Source: Paludibacteraceae bacterium (lineage in GTDB: Bacteria > Bacteroidota > Bacteroidia > Bacteroidales > Paludibacteraceae). From it: a DNA stretch of 37,435 nt. The first letter of the stretch is position 1. Every line of letters starts with the position of its first letter. Where the stretch lies: the NCBI GenBank assembly GCA_024399575.1, contig JAKSNT010000013.1, positions 1 to 37,435 on the forward strand, written 5' to 3'. Shown here in pieces: positions 17,973 to 26,332 of this stretch. The position numbers and the translations under genes are program-made. The notes below the pieces were generated by a model, which made no database searches, was not told the DNA's origin, and saw nothing but the letters and a program-made list of their open reading frames with translations.

Positions 17973-18712
17973 ACAAATATCTGATTATTGAGGACGAGAT
18001 AGCAGCTTTCACGTTGCTGAAAAGAAACATAACGGAACTCGAACCAAGTTGCATGATTGAAGGACCACTGCAAACTATCGAAGAGAGCGTTGATTATCTG
18101 AAAAACAACCCCGCACCCGACGTAATATTCATGGACATTACACTGGCTGATGGTTCATCATTTGCAATATTCGACGAAGTGGATGTAGTGTCGCCAATCG
18201 TATTCACAACGGCATACGAGGAGTATGCGATAAAAGCATTCAACGTGAACGCAGTCGATTATCTGCTCAAGCCGATAGATATAGACAAACTGAAACACGC
18301 AATGCACAAACATGCCGTATGGTCAAAAAACCAGATAAAAGCACTTCGCGAAAACAAGAACCGAAAATTCAAGAACTGCATTCTCATACAGAAATTAGAC
18401 AGGCTCATTCCACTGGATACAAAGGAGATAGCAATGATATACCTCAATTCGCAAATTGTCCAGATAGCTACATTCGAAGGCAGCATACACATGATAAATT
18501 CTTCACTGGAAGAACTCTACAGCCAGCTCAACCCGCACCTCTTCTACAGGGCAGACCGCCAGCATATCGTCAACCGCAATGCAATCCGCGAGATTGCAAA
18601 CGAACTGAACAACAAACTATCGGTAATACTAAACATCCAAACCGACGAAAGCATATTCATCAGCAAAACAAAAGCCACTGAATTCAAACAGTGGCTCACC
18701 GAAACTGAATAA
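17969..18712 (+). CDS. LytTR-family response regulator
   Basis: The 247-residue protein has a receiver domain with the phosphoacceptor D56 (VIFMDITLADGSS) and the lysine of LLKPIDIDKL. After a linker comes the LytTR DNA-binding domain (IQKLDRLIPLDTKEIAMI ... FYRADRQHIVNRNAIREI). It is the partner of the kinase gene that overlaps it. LytTR proteins bind direct repeats upstream of their targets; the likely target is the promoter at 8519-8550, but no repeat was verified. The stop is six bases from the stop of the convergent aldehyde dehydrogenase gene. Confidence 0.94.
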   Translation: MNKYLIIEDEIAAFTLLKRNITELEPSCMIEGPLQTIEESVDYLKNNPAPDVIFMDITLADGSSFAIFDEVDVVSPIVFTTAYEEYAIKAFNVNAVDYLLKPIDIDKLKHAMHKHAVWSKNQIKALRENKNRKFKNCILIQKLDRLIPLDTKEIAMIYLNSQIVQIATFEGSIHMINSSLEELYSQLNPHLFYRADRQHIVNRNAIREIANELNNKLSVILNIQTDESIFISKTKATEFKQWLTETE

Positions 18713-18718
18713 CAATCA

Positions 18719-20050
18719 TCAGATAAACCGTTTAAGATATTTCAAACCACGGAATGGGACAAATTTCACCTTGAGGTCGAACCAAGTCACGGAACTAACA
18801 ACTGCACGACGATTGGAGAAAGCAAGAAATGATTCATAACGATGATATTTACCCATTCCGCTGTTGCCAACACCTCCAAAAGGGAGGTTGACATTTGTAA
18901 TATGCATCAGAGTATCATTGATGCAAGCACCACCTGACGAAGTTCGCGAAATCACACGCCTGCCTTCTGCAGGTGAACCGAAATAATAGAAGGCAAGGGG
19001 TTTCGGACGGTCATTCACAAAACGTACAACCTCGTCCATGTCGTCAAATTCAAGTATTGGAAATATCGGTCCGAAAATCTCCTCCTGCATGACTGGGTCG
19101 TCAGGATGCACATCTTCAAGTATCACAGGTTCGACACACCGGTTATCGCCAACCTTCAGTTCAAATGGTACTAGCCTCCGCAAACGTTCGACCGCCTCGT
19201 CACGAATGATATGAGGATAGAAAGGCGAAGCAAATACATCCTCGCCATAGAACTCGGCAATCCAGTGACGTAGTTCTGCAACAAAATCTGACTTCAGCGA
19301 ACGATGGACAAAAATATAGTCGGGAGCAATGCAGGTCTGACCAGCATTGATAAGTTTTCCCCACACTATGCGACGAGCCGCAAGACGCACGTCTGCCTTG
19401 CAATCAACAATACATGGCGACTTGCCTCCAAGTTCGAGTACGCAGGGAGTAAGATGCTTTGCAGCCGCCTCAGCCACAACATGCGCCACACGTGGAGAGC
19501 CTGTATAGAAGATTAAATCCCAACGAAGTGCAAGCAGTCCAGCGTTCACATCACGTCCGCCACTGAAATAACCTACATACCGCTCGTCGAAAGCTTCACG
19601 GATCACTAAGCGAAGAACCTTGTCAACATTTGGAGCGTATGGCGAAGACTTCAATACGGCAGTACATCCAGCAGCAATAGCACCCACAAGCGGACAGAGG
19701 AGCAGATTCACTGGATAATTCCACGGTGCAATAATAAGTGCAGTGCCAAGAGGTTCGTAATGAATCCAGCTACGAGATGGCAAAACTGCAAGGTTCGGAC
19801 GCACACGACGGTCGCGCATCCAGGAACGAAGATGACGCAATGCATAATCAATCTCGCCAAGAACAATACTTATCTCAGTCAGGAACGACTCCTGTTCCGA
19901 CTTGTGAAGGTCGATGGACAAAGCGTCATAAATAGCCTGTTCATTGCGTTTCACCGACTCACGAAGACGCAGAAGCTGCTCACGACGAAAAGAAAAAGCG
20001 CGAGTCTCCCCCGACTGGAAAAACTCGCGCTGAATTTCATTTGTAACCAT
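18719..20050 (-). CDS. Aldehyde dehydrogenase (class 3 type)
   Basis: The 443-residue protein is an NAD(P)-dependent aldehyde dehydrogenase. The catalytic base is E206 in LELGGKSP and the nucleophile is C240 in GQTCIAPDY. The cofactor region has APWNYP, and FYTGSP is the usual FTGS motif. The sequence around KSSPYAP replaces the more common KPSE. The short length and lack of an N-terminal extension fit the class 3 / fatty or aromatic aldehyde branch. Its ATG at 20050 is three bases after the pgk stop, so it is co-transcribed with pgk. The link to glycolysis may be only positional. Confidence 0.93.
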   Translation of the reverse strand: MVTNEIQREFFQSGETRAFSFRREQLLRLRESVKRNEQAIYDALSIDLHKSEQESFLTEISIVLGEIDYALRHLRSWMRDRRVRPNLAVLPSRSWIHYEPLGTALIIAPWNYPVNLLLCPLVGAIAAGCTAVLKSSPYAPNVDKVLRLVIREAFDERYVGYFSGGRDVNAGLLALRWDLIFYTGSPRVAHVVAEAAAKHLTPCVLELGGKSPCIVDCKADVRLAARRIVWGKLINAGQTCIAPDYIFVHRSLKSDFVAELRHWIAEFYGEDVFASPFYPHIIRDEAVERLRRLVPFELKVGDNRCVEPVILEDVHPDDPVMQEEIFGPIFPILEFDDMDEVVRFVNDRPKPLAFYYFGSPAEGRRVISRTSSGGACINDTLMHITNVNLPFGGVGNSGMGKYHRYESFLAFSNRRAVVSSVTWFDLKVKFVPFRGLKYLKRFI

Positions 20051-20053
20051 ACA

Positions 20054-21307
20054 TCAATCGTTGATTGCTGCAATACCAGGCAACACCTTACCCTCAATTG
20101 CTTCGAGAAGAGCACCTCCACCAGTAGAAACGTAGCTCACCTTGTCAGCAAGCCCGAACTTGTTGATACAAGCAACCGAGTCGCCACCACCAACGAGCGA
20201 GTAGGCACCGAGCTGAGTTGCGTCAGCCACAGCCTGAGCAAGAGCCTTGGAACCATGTGCAAAATTCTCCATCTCGAATACACCTGCAGGACCATTCCAA
20301 AGGACTGTCTTTGAACTCTTGATGACATCAGCAAAGAGACGCTCGCTCATGTCAGCAATATCCATACCAATCCATCCATTAGGTACATTATGTATTTCTG
20401 TAGTCTGTCGGTGTGCGTTGTTGTCGAACTTGTCGGCAATTACATTGTCAACAGGAAGATACATCTTCACACCATTCTTCTTAGCCTTCTCAAGGAGTTC
20501 GAGTGAGAGATCCATCTTGTCATCCTCGTGAAGCGAGTCTCCAATCATACCACCCTGAGCCTTGATGAATGTATAGGTCATTGCACCTACGATTATGAGA
20601 TTGTCAACCTTGGTCAGAAGGTTCTCTATGATTTCAATCTTGGTAGATACCTTCGAACCACCCATGATGGCAGTAAAAGGACGTGCAGGATTAGCCATTA
20701 CAGTCTCGACAGCCTTAACCTCCTTCTCCATGAGATAGCCAAACATCTTGTTGTCCTTGTCGAACGAAGATGCCATGACAGCAGTAGAGGCATGAGCACG
20801 GTGTGCAGTACCGAAAGCATCGTTCACATAGCAGTCAGCATACGAAGCGAGGTGTTTTGCAAACTCCTTCTGAGCAGCCTTGACAACCTTCTTGGCAGCA
20901 GCCTTCTCCTCGTCGGAAGCATCGTCAGCCAAACCACGTGGCTTGCCCTCTTCCTCAGCATAAAAACGGAGATTCTCAAGCAACACTGCCTCACCATCCT
21001 TGAGCGAAGCACAAATATCGTCAGCCTTGTTACAATCCTCAGCAAACTTCACCTCAACGCCAAGCAATTCAGACACTCGGGGAAGAATGCACTTAAGCGA
21101 ATATTTAGGATCAGGGTTTTTCTTAGGACGACCCATGTGCGAAGCCATAATCAGACGACCACCATTCTCGATGATATGCTTCAACGTAGGCATGGCAGCA
21201 CGGATACGTGTGTCGTCAGTAATAACGAAATTTTCGTCAACAGGGACATTGAAGTCAACGCGGACGAAGGCTTTCTTACCTTTGAAATTGTAATTGTCAA
21301 TAGTCAT
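20054..21307 (-). CDS. pgk: Phosphoglycerate kinase
   Basis: The enzyme transfers phosphate between 1,3-bisphosphoglycerate and ADP in glycolysis. The 417-residue chain has RVDFNVP near the start, the substrate motif HMGRP, the conserved [11 protein letters not shown], the hinge/nucleotide motif ...NGPAGVFE and the terminal [16 protein letters not shown]. It begins 27 bases downstream of the HisG-like gene and is followed after three bases by the aldehyde dehydrogenase. No strong promoter was seen in the 27-base gap, so it probably uses the promoter of the HisG-like gene or one within that gene. Confidence 0.98.
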   Translation of the reverse strand: MTIDNYNFKGKKAFVRVDFNVPVDENFVITDDTRIRAAMPTLKHIIENGGRLIMASHMGRPKKNPDPKYSLKCILPRVSELLGVEVKFAEDCNKADDICASLKDGEAVLLENLRFYAEEEGKPRGLADDASDEEKAAAKKVVKAAQKEFAKHLASYADCYVNDAFGTAHRAHASTAVMASSFDKDNKMFGYLMEKEVKAVETVMANPARPFTAIMGGSKVSTKIEIIENLLTKVDNLIIVGAMTYTFIKAQGGMIGDSLHEDDKMDLSLELLEKAKKNGVKMYLPVDNVIADKFDNNAHRQTTEIHNVPNGWIGMDIADMSERLFADVIKSSKTVLWNGPAGVFEMENFAHGSKALAQAVADATQLGAYSLVGGGDSVACINKFGLADKVSYVSTGGGALLEAIEGKVLPGIAAIND

Positions 21308-21334
21308 AACTGTATAATATTAAATTTACGATAT

Positions 21335-22147
21335 TCAAGGAATGTACGAGGAGATACTGGATATATATATATCAGATGCGCCAAGCGATTTGAAATGGTC
21401 AATTACATCCCAGAACCAACTTTCGTCTGCAACAAATTCAAATTTCGCTTGTCCTGAAAAATCCGAGCGAGAAATAAAGGGATACGCAGAACGTATTTCC
21501 TTTTCCACAATATCGGCTGACCCAACAGGAACAAACATATTCACCAGTTTCTTGTCACGGGCAGAAAGAGCAGCATCAAGACGGAAGAGAAAATCATCAG
21601 CAATTACCTGATCAGAAGCAGAGAAATTGCCATACGCTGCAATGACACAATCAGAATGGGAAACAGTTTCAACCGTCTTCATGTTCAGAATTGAGCCATC
21701 GAATGGAGTCCTCATACAATAAGCATCAGCAAGAGGATATTCGTTTGAAACACCCGAGAAAAAGAATGGCATTACCTTTGCACGGACTGAGTGTTCGCAA
21801 AAAAATGCAGATAACAAGTCTGGATAAGGAGTAGCCACCACTTTGTCCTTAAACCATTCCATGCCCCTGTATTTTGCCTCAGAAGGAACCATAAGGACAA
21901 TATCGCCACTATCTATATTCAGATGACGCACCACATGCAAATCAGGAATGGCAAAACGAGACATCCAATCGTATATTGCAAAAGCAGGAATTTTAGGCAA
22001 TAAAGAAGAGGAAATCAATTCCATTGGAAAATTCAACGAGCAGACAAGAGATGAAGAGTCGAAAGAATCGAACCTAATGCCTGCGCCTTCAAATAGTCTC
22101 AGAACCTGAAAACGGGAAATACCTGGATCAATGATGACCTTCAACAT
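21335..22147 (-). CDS. Divergent HisG-fold protein (ATP phosphoribosyltransferase-like), probably not a HisG enzyme
   Basis: The 270-residue protein aligns by eye with long-form HisG along its second two thirds. KVVATPYPDLLSAFF matches the RIATxYPxLxxxYF strand, PLADAYC matches the GLADAIC region, LSARDKKLVNMFVP matches the helix-strand before the third domain, and WFWDVIDHFKSLGASDIYI matches the ACT-like C-terminal domain. The catalytic part is altered: the GSVExAP motif reads SGVSNEYP, and the PRPP-binding D-x(3)-TG-x-T loop reads RTPFDGSI. It therefore probably lacks transferase activity. It is the first gene before pgk. Family relationship is inferred from memory of HisG sequences. Confidence 0.6.
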   Translation of the reverse strand: MLKVIIDPGISRFQVLRLFEGAGIRFDSFDSSSLVCSLNFPMELISSSLLPKIPAFAIYDWMSRFAIPDLHVVRHLNIDSGDIVLMVPSEAKYRGMEWFKDKVVATPYPDLLSAFFCEHSVRAKVMPFFFSGVSNEYPLADAYCMRTPFDGSILNMKTVETVSHSDCVIAAYGNFSASDQVIADDFLFRLDAALSARDKKLVNMFVPVGSADIVEKEIRSAYPFISRSDFSGQAKFEFVADESWFWDVIDHFKSLGASDIYISSISSYIP

Positions 22148-22165
22148 AATAATCTAAATGCGCTG

Positions 22166-22195
22166 CAAAGTTACTAAAAATATTTGTATTGCAAA
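22166..22195 (-). promoter_or_regulatory. Promoter for the HisG-like/pgk/aldehyde dehydrogenase run
   Basis: On the minus strand TAACTTTG at 22166-22173 follows TTTG at 22192-22195 with an 18-base spacer, slightly short for the pattern. It lies 19 bases before the ATG at 22147. Confidence 0.6.
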
Positions 22196-22211
22196 AGAAA
22201 AAGCACAGAAT

Positions 22212-22245
22212 AAAAAAAGCGTGATTTCCATTATGGAAATCACGC
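22212..22245 (-). terminator. Rho-independent terminator of the small acidic lipoprotein gene
   Basis: A perfect 12-base stem (GCGTGATTTCCA at 22219-22230, TGGAAATCACGC at 22234-22245) with a three-base loop is followed on the minus strand by a run of seven T. It lies 30 bases after the stop of the gene at 22275-22466 and separates it from the HisG-like run. Confidence 0.88.
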
Positions 22246-22274
22246 AGTAAATTTAAGTTGTTTACAGCTTAAAA

Positions 22275-22466
22275 TTACTCAGCTACTGGAGCTTCCTCAG
22301 CTGGAACTTCCTCAGCAACCTCTTCTACAACTGGCTCTTCTACAACTGGCTCTTCAACTACCTCGATAGCCTCATCAGTTGCCTCTTCAGTTGTCTCCTC
22401 GTTGTTACCACAAGATGCGAATGCTACAGCAGTAGCAACAGCCATAAACAAAACTAACTTTTTCAT
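22275..22466 (-). CDS. Small acidic repeat lipoprotein, 63 residues
   Basis: The signal peptide (MKKLVLFMAVATAVAFASC) ends in lipobox FASC, so the mature protein starts at Cys19. The remaining 44 residues are low complexity: almost only Glu, Val, Ala, Pro and Thr, with the repeat EEPVVEEPVVEE. Two adjacent 15-base copies in the DNA (about 22322-22352) encode the repeat. The gene has its own promoter-like element and a strong terminator, so it is probably monocistronic and well expressed. Function is unknown. Similar acidic mini-lipoproteins occur in Bacteroidales, but I know of no assigned role. Confidence 0.85.
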   Translation of the reverse strand: MKKLVLFMAVATAVAFASCGNNEETTEEATDEAIEVVEEPVVEEPVVEEVAEEVPAEEAPVAE

Positions 22467-22516
22467 TGTTTTTTGATTTTTAATTGTTGAACAAATATTT
22501 GTACATAAAAACGATG

Positions 22517-22524
22517 CAAATTTA
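22517..22524 (-). promoter_or_regulatory. Candidate promoter -7 element of the small lipoprotein gene
   Basis: TAAATTTG followed by GC on the minus strand matches TAnnTTTG, about 50 bases before the ATG at 22466. No clear -33 element was found. The rest of the 22525-22744 gap is very AT-rich and holds nothing else I can identify. Confidence 0.5.
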
Positions 22525-22744
22525 GGAATTATTTCGTTATGCTACATTAGAAAGGAATTTTTTTTGTGAAATATTTATTTTTTATCATAAACATCAGCAT
22601 TTCAAAGGAATGAATAGATAAAAAAATCAAAAAAAAGCCTATTGCCGACTAGAAAAGAACAAAAATATAGAAATATGGTAAAGAAATGAGTCAATCGGAT
22701 GACGTTTTTTCATGGGAAATCTGTGCAAAACGATAAAAAATTAA

Positions 22745-23332
22745 TCATTTCAACCTGAATGAGAGACGATGGTAAGGAGTGATTCCGAATTGACGGATAG
22801 CTTCGCGATGACTCTTCGTAGGATACCCCTTGTTGATTTCCCATGCGTATTCTGGGAACTGAGCAGAAAGAACTGTCATAGCCCTGTCTCGTTCAGTCTT
22901 TGCAATGATTGACGCAGCAGCAATTGATAGATATGTGGCATCGCCATGGACAACGCATTTGTGTTCAGAATAACCCACACCAGGAAAGCGATTGCCATCA
23001 ACGAGGATAAAATCGACTGGCGATTTACTGCGAACCACATCGAGTGCCCGCTGCATAGCGAGCATCGATGCATTCAATATATTAATATTGTCTATTTCAG
23101 CGACAGTAGCAACTCCCACCCCAACTGCAACAGCATCACGACGTATGACCTCAGCCAGCATTTCGCGTTTCGAAGGTGAAAGTTTTTTGCTGTCATTGAT
23201 ATCATCGTTGGTGTAGCCAGACGGCAATATCACAGCTGCTGCATAAACATCACCAGCCAGACAGCCACGACCTGCCTCATCAACACCAGCCTCGTATTCG
23301 TTGCTGAAATCATAATGCGAGAGTAGAGACAT
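22745..23332 (-). CDS. rnhB: Ribonuclease HII
   Basis: It cuts RNA in RNA/DNA hybrids and removes misincorporated ribonucleotides. From the ATG at 23332 the protein has 195 residues. Active-site residues D18/E19 are in GVDEAGRG, with further acidic residues in FILVDGNRF and VHGDATY. The C-terminal GYPTKSHREAIRQFGITPYHR is the diagnostic RNase HII end. A TTG six bases upstream (23338) gives two more residues (MN); the ATG is preferred. It follows the M28 gene after six bases. Confidence 0.96.
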   Translation of the reverse strand: MSLLSHYDFSNEYEAGVDEAGRGCLAGDVYAAAVILPSGYTNDDINDSKKLSPSKREMLAEVIRRDAVAVGVGVATVAEIDNINILNASMLAMQRALDVVRSKSPVDFILVDGNRFPGVGYSEHKCVVHGDATYLSIAAASIIAKTERDRAMTVLSAQFPEYAWEINKGYPTKSHREAIRQFGITPYHRLSFRLK

Positions 23333-23338
23333 ATTCAA

Positions 23339-24328
23339 TCAATATATGAGCGAAACAATGAGAGTGCCAACATCTGAAAGCGTAGATTTCGAGATATTGG
23401 ACATGTCGTCGCCCAGTGTATGCCAATATTCTGGAAAACCATTGTCTCTATTCTGACTAAAAGCAACAATATCTATAGAAGGGATAGAAGCAATGTCGTA
23501 AAGCGGAAGATGATCGTCTGTAATCGCCCCACCCAGTTCATTCACGAAGCGAGATGAGAAGCCGAGATCAGAAGCCTGTCCCCAAACCAGGTCATTAAGC
23601 CATTTTGCATTCCGTTCTGAAAAATATTCACGATAGAACCGCTCGTCATTACCACCAACCATATCAAGAAGGACAGCATATTCAGGGCGATAGCCTGGAA
23701 CATGACGATGCAAAGCCCAATAACGAGACCCAAGACACCAGTCTTCGCCATTTGGGAGGACAGAATGCTCCCATTCCGGTGCACCCCAGTCTTCGAGATC
23801 GAAAAATATGATATCAACCCCTACCGAAGGAGGATTAGAGCCAAGAATCCTGGCAAGCTCCATAAGGACACCCACTCCGCTGGCACCATCATCAGCACCA
23901 AGGATAGCACGTTTGCGATTCTCAGCCAGGAGTTCGTTGTCAGCAAAAGGACGACTATCCCAATGAGCACAGAAAAGCAAGCGACGGTCAGAAGCCAAGT
24001 TGAATGACACTATGACATTGCGTACAGGCTTTGTAACACCATTATAGATTTTAGCCGAACCTTCCTGCACCAAAACAGTGTCTGCACCAAAACGACGAAA
24101 CTCTGAAACCATCCACGCGAGACACTCAGCATGAGCATCAGTGCCAGGGACACGAGGTCCGAAAGCACACTGACGTTCAACGAACGAATATGCCGAATCT
24201 GCATTAAATTCCGGCATTGCTGGAACAGAATCAGCGCCAGAAACGGAAGACTCAGACGATGTCGTATTGCCACACCCCATAAAGAGCAAAAAGACAATGC
24301 AGGACAGTATGAAAAATTTATTACTCAT
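23339..24328 (-). CDS. M28-family zinc peptidase / glutaminyl cyclase-like lipoprotein
   Basis: From the ATG at 24328 the protein has 329 residues. The lipobox is LFMGC, so it is probably an envelope lipoprotein. Metal ligands expected for M28 are visible: H122 in FCAHWDSRP, D146 in GADDGASG, E179 in FFDLEDWGAPE, D223 in LLDMVGG, and H273 in ITDDHLPLYD. The DSRPFAD and DLEDWG motifs resemble glutaminyl-peptide cyclotransferases of Bacteroidetes as well as aminopeptidases, so the reaction is uncertain. The start overlaps the end of the carbonic-anhydrase-like gene by eight bases. An ATG four codons upstream is possible but less likely. Confidence 0.88.
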   Translation of the reverse strand: MSNKFFILSCIVFLLFMGCGNTTSSESSVSGADSVPAMPEFNADSAYSFVERQCAFGPRVPGTDAHAECLAWMVSEFRRFGADTVLVQEGSAKIYNGVTKPVRNVIVSFNLASDRRLLFCAHWDSRPFADNELLAENRKRAILGADDGASGVGVLMELARILGSNPPSVGVDIIFFDLEDWGAPEWEHSVLPNGEDWCLGSRYWALHRHVPGYRPEYAVLLDMVGGNDERFYREYFSERNAKWLNDLVWGQASDLGFSSRFVNELGGAITDDHLPLYDIASIPSIDIVAFSQNRDNGFPEYWHTLGDDMSNISKSTLSDVGTLIVSLIY

Positions 24329-24833
24329 ACCACGATGCATACATTGCGTAATTATGCGCTATTTTCTGGTTAATCTCACGAGCCTGCTCTGGCGATACCT
24401 CCTTGACCTGCTTTGCAGGTACACCAGCCCAGATAGTATTTGGAGGGACAACAGTATTTGAAAGGACCAAAGCATTCGCAGCAATTATTGCTCCAGAACC
24501 TACAACAGCACCATCAAGCACAGTTGCACCCATGCCGACAAGTGCATAGTCGCATATCTTTGCGCCATGTATGGTCACGTTATGACCTACGCTGACATAG
24601 TCACCAATCTCGATTACAGATTTCTGGTAAAGTGTATGGAGTACTGCCCCATCCTGTATGTTGACGTGGTTGCCTATACGGATGGTATTGACATCACCAC
24701 GAAGAACAGCATTGAACCAGATGCTGCAACCTTTGCCTATATGTGTATCACCGATAATCGTTGCATTGTCAGCAAGAAACGTATCTTCACCTATTTCAGG
24801 AGTGAACCCACGGACAGATTTTATTAAAGCCAT
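24321..24833 (-). CDS. Gamma-carbonic anhydrase-like hexapeptide-repeat protein
   Basis: The 170-residue protein folds as a left-handed beta-helix of hexapeptide repeats ([LIV]-G-x4 rungs from about residue 20 to 135) with a C-terminal helix. Three histidines, H66, H84 and H89, match the zinc ligands of gamma-class enzymes. IWAGVPAKQVKEV closes the helix as in YrdA/PaaY relatives. Activity is not assured, because many relatives are inactive or act on other substrates. It starts two bases after fabF and overlaps the M28 gene. Confidence 0.9.
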   Translation of the reverse strand: MALIKSVRGFTPEIGEDTFLADNATIIGDTHIGKGCSIWFNAVLRGDVNTIRIGNHVNIQDGAVLHTLYQKSVIEIGDYVSVGHNVTIHGAKICDYALVGMGATVLDGAVVGSGAIIAANALVLSNTVVPPNTIWAGVPAKQVKEVSPEQAREINQKIAHNYAMYASWYE

Positions 24834-24835
24834 AA

Positions 24836-26092
24836 TTATATTTTTTTCAAGATTACAGAGGCGTTGTGTCCACCAAAGCCAAATGTATTCGATATTGCAA
24901 CACGGATATCACGACGCTGTGCAACATTGAAAGTGAAATTCAGTTTGTTATCAAAATTCTCATCAATATCATCATCAGCATGATTGATTGTAGGAGGCAC
25001 TATCCCGTGTTCAATTGCAAGAGCAGAGATTGCTGCTTCGAGAGCACCTGCTCCACCAAGCAAATGACCAGTCATGGATTTTGTTGACGAAATACTGAGA
25101 TCGTATGCATGATCACCAAAAAGTGTCTGTATTGCACGAACTTCAGCCACATCGCCAAGAGGAGTGGAAGTACCATGAACATTGATGTAATCTACATCTG
25201 ATGGAGAAATGCCAGCATCCTCAATGGCAAGTTGCATGACGCGCAGAGCGCCAGCACCATCGGGATCTGGAGCAGTTATGTGATAGGCATCAGCCGAAAG
25301 TCCACCGCCAGCCAGTTCAGCATATATATGAGCGCCACGACGAACAGCATGTTCATATTCCTCAAGGATAAGCGTTGCACTTCCCTCGCCAAGCACGAAA
25401 CCGTCACGGCTCTTCGAGAAAGGACGAGAAGCATGTTCTGGGTCCTCATTGCGAGTTGAGATAGCCTTCATGGCGCCAAAACCACCTATGCCAGAAATAT
25501 TTACAGCAGCCTCGGAACCTCCGGCAACTATTACATCAGCCTTGCCGAGACGTATGAGATTCATTGAATCGATAAGTGCAACCGATGATGATGCACAAGC
25601 AGCAGCTGTCACATAGTTAGGACCGCGAAGTCCATACATTATAGAAATATGTCCTACACAAATGTCAGGAATCATACGAGGGATAAAGAAAGGCGAGAAA
25701 CGAGGACCCTCATCTATGCTCTTCGCATAATCAATCAATTCATCCTCATAGCCCTTCAGACCGCCAACGCCCACACCATAAATGCAACCAATGCGGTCAC
25801 GATTCTCCGATTCAAGGTCAAGCTTACTGTCCCTTAAAGCCTCACCAGCCGAACATACTGCAAGTTGCGAGAAACGCCCCATCTTGCGAGCTGACTTGGC
25901 ATCAATAAATTCATTGGGATTGAAATTCTTGACCTCGCAGGCAAATTGTGTTTTGAATTTTGAAGCGTCAAACAAGGTGATAGGTGCTGCACCACTACAA
26001 CCATTTACAACACTGTCCCACATTAGCGGGACAGTATTTCCAACGGGAGTAACAGCACCGAGACCGGTGATTACAACACGTCTTATTTCCAT
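24836..26092 (-). CDS. fabF: 3-oxoacyl-ACP synthase II
   Basis: The enzyme elongates fatty acyl chains on ACP with malonyl-ACP. The 418 residues hold the Cys-His-His triad of the KASII type: C166 in AAACASSS, H306 in VHGTSTPLGD, and H343 in MTGHLLGGAGA, with K338 just before. The start MEIRRVVITGLGAVTPVGN is typical. It lies six bases after acpP, the usual fatty-acid operon order. Confidence 0.98.
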   Translation of the reverse strand: MEIRRVVITGLGAVTPVGNTVPLMWDSVVNGCSGAAPITLFDASKFKTQFACEVKNFNPNEFIDAKSARKMGRFSQLAVCSAGEALRDSKLDLESENRDRIGCIYGVGVGGLKGYEDELIDYAKSIDEGPRFSPFFIPRMIPDICVGHISIMYGLRGPNYVTAAACASSSVALIDSMNLIRLGKADVIVAGGSEAAVNISGIGGFGAMKAISTRNEDPEHASRPFSKSRDGFVLGEGSATLILEEYEHAVRRGAHIYAELAGGGLSADAYHITAPDPDGAGALRVMQLAIEDAGISPSDVDYINVHGTSTPLGDVAEVRAIQTLFGDHAYDLSISSTKSMTGHLLGGAGALEAAISALAIEHGIVPPTINHADDDIDENFDNKLNFTFNVAQRRDIRVAISNTFGFGGHNASVILKKI

Positions 26093-26098
26093 TACGAA

Positions 26099-26332
26099 TT
26101 ATTTCTTAGCGTTTTTGATAAAGTTGATTACATCACCAACTGTAGCGATTTTCTCAGCTTCTTCTTCAGGAATTTTCACATCAAAAGCTTTCTCGAAATC
26201 CATAAGAAGCTCAACTGTATCAAGTGAATCAGCACTGAGGTCGTTAGTGAAACTTGCATTATCAGTAACTTGAGATAATTGAACATCCAGCTTCTCAGCT
26301 ATCATTTTCCTGATTTGTTCTTCCATTTCCAT
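26099..26332 (-). CDS. acpP: Acyl carrier protein
   Basis: The 77-residue acidic protein carries the 4'-phosphopantetheine site S36 in SADSLDTVELLMDFEK. Four helices and the usual length identify the fatty-acid ACP. It is the first gene of the acpP-fabF run. Confidence 0.98.
   Translation of the reverse strand: MEMEEQIRKMIAEKLDVQLSQVTDNASFTNDLSADSLDTVELLMDFEKAFDVKIPEEEAEKIATVGDVINFIKNAKK

Noticed and set aside
21360-21374. Run of alternating AT bases, a possible microsatellite
   Set aside because: It is short and encodes ordinary residues (DIYISS) at the conserved C-terminus of the HisG-like protein.
20528-21457. 309-codon open frame on the plus strand opposite pgk and the HisG-like gene
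   Set aside because: It runs across two real genes and their gap, and has no recognisable motif.
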